Both the position numbers and the translations under genes were made by a program. From Halobaculum limi (lineage in GTDB: Archaea; Halobacteriota; Halobacteria; Halobacteriales; Haloferacaceae), in NCBI RefSeq assembly GCF_029490015.1, contig NZ_CP120468.1:1178001-1242000 (forward strand): a DNA stretch of 64,000 nt, read 5' to 3'. Shown piece after piece: positions 43,136 through 51,883 of this stretch (position 1 is the stretch's first letter; each line of letters opens with the position of its first letter). The notes below the pieces were generated by a model. That model was not told the origin of the DNA, searched no databases, and saw only the letters and a program-made list of their open reading frames with translations.

Positions 43136-43576
43136 ATGTACACGGGGCGGACCGAACAGCCGTGCTGTCTGTGTGATTCTCCCGAGACGGTCGCCCGTAT
43201 CGACATCCCACCACGGGCGGTGCAGTTGATGAAGAACGCCGACCCCATCGCCTGGCGCGACATCGTCGGCGAGGTGTCGATCCACTTCTGCGAGTCCGAC
43301 TGGGAGACCGTGTCCGACCTCGTCGTCGACCTCGGGATGAACCCGCTGTCGCGGTGCAACGTCGCACGCGCCTCCTTCGACTTGCGCGAGGATTTCGAGG
43401 CCCTCCTGAACCAGACGAAGAGTGAACCGGACCAGACGGAACTCGAAGAGCGGATGCTGGTGGCGGCCGACGAGACGCTGTCGAACGTCGACGACCCGAT
43501 GACCGAGCGTCGCGACGTCGTCGAGGCGCGGGTCATCGTCGATTCGCTGGCGGAGTTCGGCGTCGCCTCGCCGTAG
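43136..43576 (+). CDS. Conserved protein with N-terminal CCLC cysteine motif, 146 aa
   Basis: MYTGRTEQPCCLCDSPETVA gives Cys at 10, 11 and 13; another Cys lies in SIHFCESDWE near residue 46 and one in LSRCNVA near 66, so a zinc site is possible. The remainder is helical and acidic. Start at 43136 is supported by the TATA-like element 24-31 nt before it; the longer frame from 43070 would start ahead of that promoter. Function unknown. Confidence 0.8.
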   Translation: MYTGRTEQPCCLCDSPETVARIDIPPRAVQLMKNADPIAWRDIVGEVSIHFCESDWETVSDLVVDLGMNPLSRCNVARASFDLREDFEALLNQTKSEPDQTELEERMLVAADETLSNVDDPMTERRDVVEARVIVDSLAEFGVASP

Positions 43577-43596
43577 GCCATCGGCCCAAGAAGTCC

Positions 43597-43614
43597 TCCG
43601 TCCGTATCGACGGA
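43597..43614 (+). terminator. Hairpin 20 nt after the gene ending at 43576
   Basis: TCCGTC (43597-43602) pairs with GACGGA (43609-43614), loop CGTATC. No T-tract follows, so it may protect or mark the 3' end more than terminate. A separate 10-bp palindrome TGACGCGTCA lies at 43617-43626, before the TATA-like CTTTTATACG of the next gene. Confidence 0.35.
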
Positions 43615-43702
43615 ACTGACGCGTCAGAACGCCGCATATCAGCCGAGGAAGAAGTCGGTGGAAGGCTTTTATACGTACCTGTTGTAGCGGTGGCGAGACC
43701 AG

Positions 43703-44422
43703 ATGTCACTCCGCGCAGTCATCGAATCAGTCGAGGGGCGCGAAAAGCGCCTGACGGTGTTCGATCCGCCGTCGGACGCCGTCGTCGCGGAGTTGCGCGA
43801 GTACTTCGCGTCGCAGGCGGTCCGTATCGAAGTAGGCAGCACCGACAGCGGCCTCTCCGGGTACGTCGTGCTCTCGGACGAACACGACGACGAAGTACTT
43901 GCGGCGGTCGACCTCAAACACCTCGAGGGCGACCTCACCGCCGCACCAGGTGAACAGGGCGCGTTCGCGCCTATCCTCGAACATCTCGACGGGACGACGT
44001 TCACCTCCTACAGTCTCCAACAGATGATGGCGGCGACCCGAGAGATGGAAGACCGCGCGTGGCGTGCCGGAACCGGCGAACTCCACACCGGCTTTCAGCG
44101 CGTGGGGGCCATCCGCGCCCAGAAGGGAGTCTACGAGGATCTGGCGACGAAAGACCTCGACATCCACACCTACTGCGGCCCCAGCGACGAGATGCCCGAT
44201 ATCGAAGGGGTCGCGATCCACCAAGAGGACACCCGCGAAATTCGTGAGTCGTGGTTCGTCGTCTTCGACGGCGGCGGCAACCCGAACGACGCGTGTGCGC
44301 TGTTGGCCGAGGAACGGGGTGACCCCGACGAGCGCCTGTTCTACGGCTTCTGGACGTACGACCCGACTATCGTCCGCTCGGTTCTCGACCACCTCCACGA
44401 ACAGTACGCCGTCACGGTATAA
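43703..44422 (+). CDS. DICT sensory domain protein, 239 aa
   Basis: MSLRAVIESVEGREKRLTVF opens a family common in haloarchaea; the DICT domain is otherwise found next to diguanylate cyclases and two-component proteins. VVLSDEHDDEVLAAVDLKHL (about 52-72) and a C-terminal SWFVVFDGGGNPNDACALLAEE are the family segments. No DNA-binding or catalytic domain is present. TATA-like CTTTTATACG about 30 nt before the ATG. Confidence 0.88.
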   Translation: MSLRAVIESVEGREKRLTVFDPPSDAVVAELREYFASQAVRIEVGSTDSGLSGYVVLSDEHDDEVLAAVDLKHLEGDLTAAPGEQGAFAPILEHLDGTTFTSYSLQQMMAATREMEDRAWRAGTGELHTGFQRVGAIRAQKGVYEDLATKDLDIHTYCGPSDEMPDIEGVAIHQEDTREIRESWFVVFDGGGNPNDACALLAEERGDPDERLFYGFWTYDPTIVRSVLDHLHEQYAVTV

Positions 44423-44498
44423 CGACAATTTAGTAACGGGTTCCCGTCGGTTTCGGACACGTTATATGCCCGGCTGACTGAACGGTTAGACAACACTG

Positions 44499-46049
44499 AT
44501 GTCACACCGATTCAGCGCGGCGGTCCTCGCGACGATTCTGTGTCTGTCGGCCATCGGAGCCGGCTTCGCGGGCGTCGCCGCGGCCGACGAACCGGTTCGC
44601 TTCGAGACGGACGTGTCCGAACCAGTGGTCACGCCGGGGACGACACAGCAGTTGACGATCGAGTTGACCAACGACGCCGAGGAGTACGACGACACCGTCG
44701 AACCCGCGATAGACGTGGTCGCGACCGTGCAGGACGCTTCGGGCATCGAGGTTCTGTCGGGGTCACGAGAACTCGGTCGGATGAGCGACGGGACGACGCG
44801 ATCGATCACCGTTCAGGTCGACGTTCCCGCTGACATCGCAGGCGGCACTCACCGCGTTCCGATCCGCGTCGAGTACCGCGACCGCGACGACAGAGACGAG
44901 GTGGTCGCGACGACCGTCTACGCGACCGTTCGCGTGCAAGAACGCGCGCGCTTCCAGGTCGAGTCGGTCGACTCGGCCGCCCCAGTCGGTGGCTCTGGTC
45001 CCGTCGAGGTGACGGTACGTAACGTCGGGAGCAAGGCCGCGACGAACGCCGTGTTGGCGTTCCAGTCGGGTAACTCCGACCTGACGTTCGGGCGCTCCGC
45101 GAGCGCACGCCGCTTCCTCGGTACGCTCGGACCGAACGAGACGCGAACGGTCACCGTCGACGCGTCGCTCACCGAGACGGCCGAGACCCGTGAGTACGCC
45201 GTCGACGCCACCGTCGAGTACGAGACGCCCGACGGCGCGAGCGCCGCGTCTAGGGCGCTCTCGTTCGGCGTCACGCCGATTCCCGAGCAGACGTTCGCCG
45301 TCGACGGTCTCGAGAGCACCCTCCGCGTCGGCGAGGAGGGCCAACTCGTCGGCACCGTCACCAACACCGGCGAACAGCCAGTGACGAACGCCGTCGTCCT
45401 GTTCGAGACGTCGAACCCGAACGTCTCGCCGCTGGAGACGGAGGTTGCCGTCGGGTCGCTCGCACCGGGTGAGTCCGCGCAGTTCGTCTTCGACGTCGAG
45501 GTGTCGGACGCGGCCGAACCAGGCCCACGTCAGTTCACCCTTCAGGTGCGCTACCGCGACCCCGAAGGCACACAGCAGACGGGTGACCCCATCGACGCGC
45601 CCGCTTCTGTTGCGGAACCGCGTGACGAGTTCGCCGTCAGCGCCGTCAACGGGACGCTCACTGTCGGCGAGACGGGGCGCCTCGAACTGCAGGTGACGAA
45701 CAACCGCAACGAGACGGTCAGCGACGTCTCGGCGAAGTTGTTCCTCGACGGGCCGCTCTCCTCGGACGACGACGAGGGGTTCATCACCGAACTCGAACCC
45801 GGCGAGACGGTGACAGTCCTGTTCGACGTGAGTATGGCCGGGAGCGCAACCACCGGGAAGAAGTACCCGCTGAAGGTCGACTTCCAGTACGAGACGGCCG
45901 ACGGTGACACGCTCATCTCCGACACGTATCAGGTCCCGGTGACGGCACAGGTGTCCAGCGGGACGGGCATCCCGTTCCAACTGTTCGCCGGGATAACGGG
46001 CGTACTCGCCGTCCTCGCTGGCGGGGCGTTCATCGTCCGCAGACGGTGA
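44499..46049 (+). CDS. Secreted COG1361-type protein with Ig-like repeats and C-terminal anchor, 516 aa
   Basis: Sec-type signal peptide (residues 1-29, ending GVAAADEP). Four beta-sandwich repeats follow, each with the TVTNTGxxxV.NA and GxLxPGExxxVxFDV pattern (for example GQLVGTVTNTGEQPVTNAVV near 278). The chain ends with one TM helix (about 492-511) and VRRR. The Ig-like part would be outside the membrane. It lies 19 nt upstream of the RND exporter, so it is probably its extracellular partner. Confidence 0.9.
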   Translation: MSHRFSAAVLATILCLSAIGAGFAGVAAADEPVRFETDVSEPVVTPGTTQQLTIELTNDAEEYDDTVEPAIDVVATVQDASGIEVLSGSRELGRMSDGTTRSITVQVDVPADIAGGTHRVPIRVEYRDRDDRDEVVATTVYATVRVQERARFQVESVDSAAPVGGSGPVEVTVRNVGSKAATNAVLAFQSGNSDLTFGRSASARRFLGTLGPNETRTVTVDASLTETAETREYAVDATVEYETPDGASAASRALSFGVTPIPEQTFAVDGLESTLRVGEEGQLVGTVTNTGEQPVTNAVVLFETSNPNVSPLETEVAVGSLAPGESAQFVFDVEVSDAAEPGPRQFTLQVRYRDPEGTQQTGDPIDAPASVAEPRDEFAVSAVNGTLTVGETGRLELQVTNNRNETVSDVSAKLFLDGPLSSDDDEGFITELEPGETVTVLFDVSMAGSATTGKKYPLKVDFQYETADGDTLISDTYQVPVTAQVSSGTGIPFQLFAGITGVLAVLAGGAFIVRRR

Positions 46050-46068
46050 CTCCTCTGGTGACTCAGCA

Positions 46069-48609
46069 ATGAGGTACGAACATCTGGTGGCGACGGCCGC
46101 CGAGGAGATTACCGAGCGACCGCGACGGATCGTCGTCGCGTTCCTCCTCCTCACGGTGGTGTTCGCGGGCGGTCTCTCGAACGTCTCGACCGAGGCGGGG
46201 ACCGAGCAGTTCGCCTCCGGCATCCCCGCAGAGGAGGCACTGCAGGACGTTCAACAGGAGTTCGGGACGGCGTTCGCCGCCGACACGGGGACGACACAAC
46301 TCGTCCAACGGAACCGGAACGTCCTCTCGAAGCCGGCGATGCTGCGGATGCTGCGGTCACAGGACGCACTAGAGGGGAAAGACGACCTCCGGGTCGCCGG
46401 CACCTCAAGCGCCGCGACGACGGTCGCGCTGACGCTCGACCCGACGGCTCGGACGACCGACGAACAGATTCGCGTCATCGAACAGGCGACGCCCACCGAG
46501 ATCGACTCGGCGATCCAACAGAACCGGGACAACCCCGCGTTCACCGGCGCGGTGTCGGACGATTTCAACGCGAAGGCGGCGTCCGCCTCCGCGACCATCG
46601 GCGTCGTCACCCACGAGATACCCGGCCTCGGAGGGGGTGGCGGGTCGGCGGCCGGACAGAGCGGATCGAGTCCACTGACCGACGTGCAACTGCGGAGTCA
46701 GCGCGTCGTCGACACGGTCGGCGGCGACATCACCGTCTTCGGGTCGGGGATCATCTCCGCGGAGTTCGCGACTGTCATCACCGACTCGCTGCTCATCGTC
46801 ACGCCGGCAGCGACGATCCTCATCGTGTTCTTCCTGATCGTCGCGTACCGCGATCTGCTCGACCTCCTCCTTGGGTCGTTCGCGCTCCTGATGGCGGTGA
46901 TTTGGACGTTCGGATTCCTCGGCCTCGCGGGTATCCCGTTCAACCAGGTGATGATCTCGATCCCGCCGCTGTTGCTCGCGGTCGGTATCGACTTCGGGAT
47001 TCACGCGGTCAACCGCTACCGTGAGGACCGTGCCGAAGGCCTCGACGTGGGCGCGGCGATGGACGTGGCGGTGCGGCAGTTGATCGTCGCCTTCTTCATC
47101 GTCACCGGGACGACCGTCATCGGCTTCCTGTCGAACCTCTCGTCGGCGCTGACGCCGATCCGCGACTTCGGCGCGGTCGCCGCCGTCGGCATCACGTTCA
47201 CCTTCCTCATCTTCGGAATCTTCCTCCCCGCGGCGAAAGTGTACCTTGACCGCAACCGCGACCGTCTTCCCATCCCGACGTTCAGCGAGGCGCCGCTGGG
47301 TGCGGAGGGGTCGCGCCTCGCGAGCGCCCTCCGTGCGGGTGTCGGCATCGCCGACCGCGCACCTGCGGTGTTCCTGCTGTTGATCCTCGTCCTCACGGCG
47401 ACCTCCGGCGTGTACGCGACCGGCATCTCCACCTCGTTCTCACAGGAAGACTTCCTCCCGCCCGAGGAGACGCCCGAGTATCTGGAGGAACTGCCCGAAC
47501 CGTTCGCGCCCGGAGACTACTCTGCCGTCGCGACGCTGAACTTCCTCGAAGAGAAGTTCACCGCGAGCCAGGGGGGGTCGGTCACCATCTACGCGGAGGC
47601 GCATATGGAACGCGACACCGTGTTAGAGGAGTTGCACCGACTCGGTGACGATCCACCGAGCACGTTCGTCGCCGAGGACGGCCACGCCGACGAGCAGAGT
47701 CTCGTCAGTGTGATCCGCTCGCGGGCGGCCAGCGATCCCGAGTTCCGCCGGCTGGTGAACCGGAACGACCGCAACGCCAACGGCATCCCCGACGAGAACC
47801 TCGACGAAGTGTACGACTACCTGCTGTCGTCGTCCTCGCGACAGGCGACGCTGCAGTACCTCTCGGAGGACCGCCGCAGCACGCGGATCGTCTACCCCGC
47901 GAAGGCCGACGCCGACCAGGCCGAGGTCACCGCCGACGGCCGACAGGTGGCCGAGCAGTTCCGCGGCGACGCGACTGCGACCGGCGGCACCGTCGTCTTC
48001 CAGGCGGTGTCGGACCTCATCTTCAACTCCGCGGTCGTCAGCCTCGCGACGGCGCTGTCGCTGACGGTGGTGTTCCTCCTACTCATCTACAGCATCCTCG
48101 AGGGACTTCCCACGCTCGGCATCGCGAACACCATTCCCATCGTGTTGTCGGTGGCGCTCGTGGCCGCGACGATGCGCGTGGCGGGCATCTCGTTCAACGC
48201 CTTCACCGCGACCATCCTCTCGCTGACCATCGGCCTCGGCATCGACTACTCCGTCCACGTCGTCCACCGGTTCATCGACGAGCGGCGGAGCCACGACCTC
48301 TCGACGGCGCTCGACTTGACCGTCCGCGGGACCGGGGGTGCGCTCCTCGGGAGTATGCTCACGACGACGACCGGCATCGGCGTGTTGACACTGGCGGTGC
48401 TGTCGGTGCTCGGGCAGTTCGGGATCTTGACCGCCATCTCCATCCTCTACTCGTTCCTCGCGTCGCTGCTCGTCCTGCCGTCGACGCTGGTGTTGTGGGA
48501 CCGCCTGAAGGGACACGACCCCGACCGACCGGTCGATGTCACGGAGTCGGCCCCGTTCGACTTCCTCAAGCGTGAACGGAGTACGCCGAAACCGGTTCGG
48601 TCAGACTGA
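46069..48609 (+). CDS. RND/MMPL-family exporter, 846 aa
   Basis: Two-fold repeat of one TM, a large external loop and five TMs. The TM4 motifs GIDFGIHAVNRYRE (about residue 306) and GIDYSVHVVHRFID (about 724) carry the proton-relay Asp. LTDVQLRSQRVVDTVGGD lies in loop 1 and DEQSLVSVIRSRAASDPEFR in loop 2. Belongs to the HAE3/MmpL-like branch that exports lipids or hydrophobic compounds. Follows the Ig-like protein in one operon. Confidence 0.93.
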   Translation: MRYEHLVATAAEEITERPRRIVVAFLLLTVVFAGGLSNVSTEAGTEQFASGIPAEEALQDVQQEFGTAFAADTGTTQLVQRNRNVLSKPAMLRMLRSQDALEGKDDLRVAGTSSAATTVALTLDPTARTTDEQIRVIEQATPTEIDSAIQQNRDNPAFTGAVSDDFNAKAASASATIGVVTHEIPGLGGGGGSAAGQSGSSPLTDVQLRSQRVVDTVGGDITVFGSGIISAEFATVITDSLLIVTPAATILIVFFLIVAYRDLLDLLLGSFALLMAVIWTFGFLGLAGIPFNQVMISIPPLLLAVGIDFGIHAVNRYREDRAEGLDVGAAMDVAVRQLIVAFFIVTGTTVIGFLSNLSSALTPIRDFGAVAAVGITFTFLIFGIFLPAAKVYLDRNRDRLPIPTFSEAPLGAEGSRLASALRAGVGIADRAPAVFLLLILVLTATSGVYATGISTSFSQEDFLPPEETPEYLEELPEPFAPGDYSAVATLNFLEEKFTASQGGSVTIYAEAHMERDTVLEELHRLGDDPPSTFVAEDGHADEQSLVSVIRSRAASDPEFRRLVNRNDRNANGIPDENLDEVYDYLLSSSSRQATLQYLSEDRRSTRIVYPAKADADQAEVTADGRQVAEQFRGDATATGGTVVFQAVSDLIFNSAVVSLATALSLTVVFLLLIYSILEGLPTLGIANTIPIVLSVALVAATMRVAGISFNAFTATILSLTIGLGIDYSVHVVHRFIDERRSHDLSTALDLTVRGTGGALLGSMLTTTTGIGVLTLAVLSVLGQFGILTAISILYSFLASLLVLPSTLVLWDRLKGHDPDRPVDVTESAPFDFLKRERSTPKPVRSD

Positions 48610-48630
48610 AGCGACGATTGGACCCGGGGG

Positions 48631-48915
48631 TTATCGACGGACGGTGAACCCGGTGACGCCCTCCGGGTCGCCGTACTCTACGTCGACGTCCTCGACGATT
48701 GCGGCGGGGCTTCCAGTGTGACACCACTCGACCATCCCCTCGACGCGTTCGCGTGGCCCCTCGAACACTGCTTCTACCCGGCCGTCGTCGAGGTTGCGAA
48801 CCCAGCCGTCGACGTCGCGGTCACGGGCCGTGTCTCGGGTTGTCGCCCGGTAGAACACGCCTTGCACCTTGCCGGAGACGAACACGTGTGCGCGAACTCG
48901 GTCGGCGTCGCTCAT
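48631..48915 (-). CDS. acyP: Acylphosphatase
   Basis: Hydrolyses carboxyl-phosphate bonds. 94 residues, normal length. Catalytic Arg23 in VQGVFYRATTRD and Asn41 in GWVRNLDDGRVEAVFEG are both at the canonical positions. C-terminal strand GVTGFTVRR. Cytoplasmic, single gene on the minus strand. Confidence 0.96.
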   Translation of the reverse strand: MSDADRVRAHVFVSGKVQGVFYRATTRDTARDRDVDGWVRNLDDGRVEAVFEGPRERVEGMVEWCHTGSPAAIVEDVDVEYGDPEGVTGFTVRR

Positions 48916-49137
48916 AGCAGCGGGTTCGCCGGCTTCTGAGGAAAAACCGACGGCTCGCTGGTTGCGAACAGGCGACGGCTAGCGCCCACTCCCGGCGTGT
49001 GCCGTCGCACACCCGCGTTCACTCCGGGGCTCGTCTCACAGCAACGGGGCGGCTGGGTCGGCTTCCGGGAAGAGGGTTCGCCCTGTCCCCGGCGTCGGAC
49101 CGAGGGAGTCTTGGGGGTTCCGCCGGACGGGTCGCGT

Positions 49138-50499
49138 ATGGAACTGTTCGGAACTGCCGGAATTCGCGGGAGTGCGACCGAGCGTGTCACGCCGGGCCTC
49201 GTCCTCGAGGTCGCCGCCGCGCTGGGCGCACAGGCCCGCGAGGAGGACGACCGCGAGTTCGTCGTCGGCCGCGACGGGCGCGTCACGGGCCCGGCGCTCG
49301 CGGCCGCCGCCGAGGCCGGACTCGAATCTGCCGGCGCGGACGTGCGTCGGATCGGACAGGTGCCGACGCCCGCGCTCGCGTTCGCCTCGCAGGGTCGACG
49401 TGGCGTGATGTTGACCGCCTCGCACAATCCCCCGACCGACAACGGCGTCAAGGCGTTCGTCGACGGCGTCGAGTACGGCGAGGCCGCCGAGACCGCTGTC
49501 GAGGACCTGGTCTCGGCGGGCACCTCACCAGCCGCGTGGGACGAGTGGGGCGACGGCGTCGACGAAGACGTCCTCGACGCGTACCGCCGCGCGGTCGTCT
49601 CGTACGCTCGTGAGTTCGGCGCTGACGCGGGCGACGTTCGGATCGCCGTCGACTGCGGCAACGGGATGGCGTCGGTCGCGACCCCGCAGGTGCTTCGAGA
49701 CCTCGGCGTCGACGTGGTGACGCTGAACGCGACCGTCGACGGCCACTTCCCCGGCCGCGAGTCGAAGCCGACCGCCGAGTCACTGACCGACCTCCGCGAG
49801 TTCGTCCGTGACGGTGGTGCGGACGTGGGCATCGGTCACGACGGCGACGCCGACCGCATCGTCGTCGTCGACGGCGACGGCGAGGTGGTCCACGAGGACA
49901 CCATCCTCGCGGTCCTCGCGGAGCGATACGTCGCCACCAGCGACGTGGACGATCCGGTGGTGGTGACGACGCCGAACGCCTCCGGGCGCATCGACGAACG
50001 CGTCGAGGCCGCCGGTGGTCGCGTCGAACGCGTGGCGCTCGGCTACCTCCACGACGGCATCGCGGCCGCCCGCGCCGACGGCGGTGACGTGGTGTTCGCC
50101 GCCGAACCGTGGAAACACATCCACACTCGCTTCGGCGACTGGATCGACGCGGTCACGAGCGCCGCCGTGCTCAGCCGTCTCGTCGCCGCCGAGGGCCTCG
50201 ACAGCCTCCGTGCGCCGGTGACCGAACGGCCGTACCGCAAGGAGAGCGTTCGCTGCCCCGACGACGACAAGGTGGCCGTGATGGAGCGACTGGCCGAGAC
50301 GTTGCCAGCGGCGTTCCCCGCCGCCGCGGTCGACTCCGAGTACGGCGTCCGCCTCACGTTCGACGACGCCTCGTGGACGCTCGTGCGTCCCTCGGGGACG
50401 GAACCGTACGTCCGGGTGTACGCCGAACACGACGAGGTCGACCGCTTCGTCGAGGAAGTCGTCGGCGTCGTCGAGTCTGCCGTCGAAACTGTCAACTGA
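49138..50499 (+). CDS. Phosphohexomutase (phosphoglucosamine/phosphomannomutase family), 453 aa
   Basis: Alpha-D-phosphohexomutase. Active-site Ser95 in MLTASHNPPTDNG, metal loop GHDGDADRIVVVDGDG and phosphate-binding RPSGTEPYVRVYAE are intact. The sugar-binding loop, usually GE(x)SGH, reads AAEPWKHIH, a variant that may change substrate. Likely role is GlmM-like (glucosamine-6-P to -1-P) or PMM. Start MELFGTAGIRGS at the ATG 49138; the frame upstream is open but has poor codon use. The 222 nt before it holds an inverted repeat GTGTGC/GCACAC (48997-49012). Confidence 0.9.
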   Translation: MELFGTAGIRGSATERVTPGLVLEVAAALGAQAREEDDREFVVGRDGRVTGPALAAAAEAGLESAGADVRRIGQVPTPALAFASQGRRGVMLTASHNPPTDNGVKAFVDGVEYGEAAETAVEDLVSAGTSPAAWDEWGDGVDEDVLDAYRRAVVSYAREFGADAGDVRIAVDCGNGMASVATPQVLRDLGVDVVTLNATVDGHFPGRESKPTAESLTDLREFVRDGGADVGIGHDGDADRIVVVDGDGEVVHEDTILAVLAERYVATSDVDDPVVVTTPNASGRIDERVEAAGGRVERVALGYLHDGIAAARADGGDVVFAAEPWKHIHTRFGDWIDAVTSAAVLSRLVAAEGLDSLRAPVTERPYRKESVRCPDDDKVAVMERLAETLPAAFPAAAVDSEYGVRLTFDDASWTLVRPSGTEPYVRVYAEHDEVDRFVEEVVGVVESAVETVN

Positions 50500-50561
50500 G
50501 CACCGATCAAGTAACGGCGGGATTACGACGATTTTAAACGTTTCAGCGTCACGGTGTGGGT

Positions 50562-51731
50562 ATGGACGACACTGAACGGTTCGATAGGCGGACGCTTGTC
50601 AAAGGACTCGGTGCGGCTGGCCTCGCTGGACTCGCTGGGTGTGCCGGCGGCCCCGAATCCGGCGGCGAGAGCGGCGACGGTGGCTCCGACGGGTCGGGCG
50701 ACGACTCCGACAGCGGCTCCGGCGACAGCGAGGAGACGGAAGCGCAGACCGAGACTGCGACGGACGAGCCGACGAACGTCGGGATGGTGTACGCCACCGG
50801 TGGCCTCGGCGACGGGTCGTTCAACGACCAGGCCCAGACGGGCATCCAGCAGGCGGCCGAGGACTTCAACTTGGAGTTCGACGAGTCCGAGCCGGACTCG
50901 GTCTCGCAGTTCTCGACGTTCCAGCAGCAGTACGCGCAGTCGACGGACCCCGACTACGATCTGGTCTCCTGTATCGGCTTCCTGCAGGCGGACGCGCTCT
51001 CGCAGACCGCACCCGACTACCCCGAGCAGGACTTCATGATTGTCGACAGCGTCGTCGACGCCGACAACGTCCGCTCGTACACGTTCAAAGAGCACGAGGG
51101 TTCGTACCTCGTCGGTCAACTCGCTGGCCTGCTCACGAGTCAGTCGTTCTCGGCGGGCGAGTCGTCGACGCAGGGCGACTCCACGAACGTCGGCTTCGTC
51201 GGCGGCGTTGAGGGCGCACTCATCCGGAAGTTCGAGGCCGGATTCGTCGCTGGTGTGAAGGCGGCGAACTCCGACGTCGACGTGCAGACCACCTACACCG
51301 GTTCGTTCTCCGACCCCTCCGCGGGGCAGGAGGCCGCGCTGTCGATGTTCAGTTCCGGTGCGGACATCGTCTACCACGCGGCGGGGAACACGGGGACTGG
51401 CGTCTTCCAGGCCGCACGCGACGAGGGCAAGTTCGCCATCGGCGTCGACCGCGACCAGTCCGTGACGACCGACTACGCCGACGTCATCCTCGCGTCGATG
51501 GTCAAGCGCGTCGACACCGCTGTCTACAACGCGGCTGAGGCGACCGTCAACGGGAGCTTCGAGGGCGGTACTGCCACGAGCCTCGGTCTCGCCGAGGAGG
51601 GTGTCGCCAACGTCTACGGGAGCGAACTGGGCGACCAGATTCCCGACGACGTGAAGTCCGAGGTCGACGCCTCCGCCGAGGCCATCATCAACGGCGAAAT
51701 CTCCGTCCCGCAGGATCCGAGCAACGTCTGA
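50562..51731 (+). CDS. BMP-family substrate-binding lipoprotein (nucleoside ABC importer), 389 aa
   Basis: Tat lipoprotein signal: DRRTLVKGLGAAGLAGLAGC with the twin Arg at 9-10 and lipid Cys27, followed by an acidic Gly/Ser linker. The binding domain has NVGMVYATGGLGDGSFNDQA and the BMP motif VGFVGGVEGALIRKFEAGFV. BMP proteins bind purine nucleosides in characterised members. ATG at 50562 is used; a GTG 6 nt before is possible. First gene of the importer operon. Confidence 0.93.
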   Translation: MDDTERFDRRTLVKGLGAAGLAGLAGCAGGPESGGESGDGGSDGSGDDSDSGSGDSEETEAQTETATDEPTNVGMVYATGGLGDGSFNDQAQTGIQQAAEDFNLEFDESEPDSVSQFSTFQQQYAQSTDPDYDLVSCIGFLQADALSQTAPDYPEQDFMIVDSVVDADNVRSYTFKEHEGSYLVGQLAGLLTSQSFSAGESSTQGDSTNVGFVGGVEGALIRKFEAGFVAGVKAANSDVDVQTTYTGSFSDPSAGQEAALSMFSSGADIVYHAAGNTGTGVFQAARDEGKFAIGVDRDQSVTTDYADVILASMVKRVDTAVYNAAEATVNGSFEGGTATSLGLAEEGVANVYGSELGDQIPDDVKSEVDASAEAIINGEISVPQDPSNV

Positions 51732-51811
51732 ACGGCCCGCGTCGACAGCCACGCAGATTCGACACTCTTTCCGGTCGCGTCGTTCCCTGCACAGCGTCTG
51801 CTGTCGGGTGT

Positions 51812-51880
51812 GACTGTCCGGTTTTCTGAACAGTCGAACCCCGAAACGGGTCGTTTATCCCGGCCCCGGCAAAAGCCGGG
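51812..51880 (+). promoter_or_regulatory. Two hairpins between the lipoprotein and ATPase genes
   Basis: GACTGT/ACAGTC (51812-51835) with a T-rich loop, then CCCGGC-AAAA-GCCGGG (51865-51880), a compact GC stem whose end is 3 nt before the ATPase ATG. TCGTTTATCC at 51851-51860 is TATA-like. The hairpins could reduce read-through or initiation so the binding protein is made in excess over the ATPase, while the TATA element could give a separate start. Confidence 0.5.
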
Positions 51881-51883
51881 AGC

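Noticed and set aside
48997-49137. N-terminal extension of the phosphohexomutase
   Set aside because: The family starts at MELFGTAGIRG; the extension has no counterpart and poor codon use.
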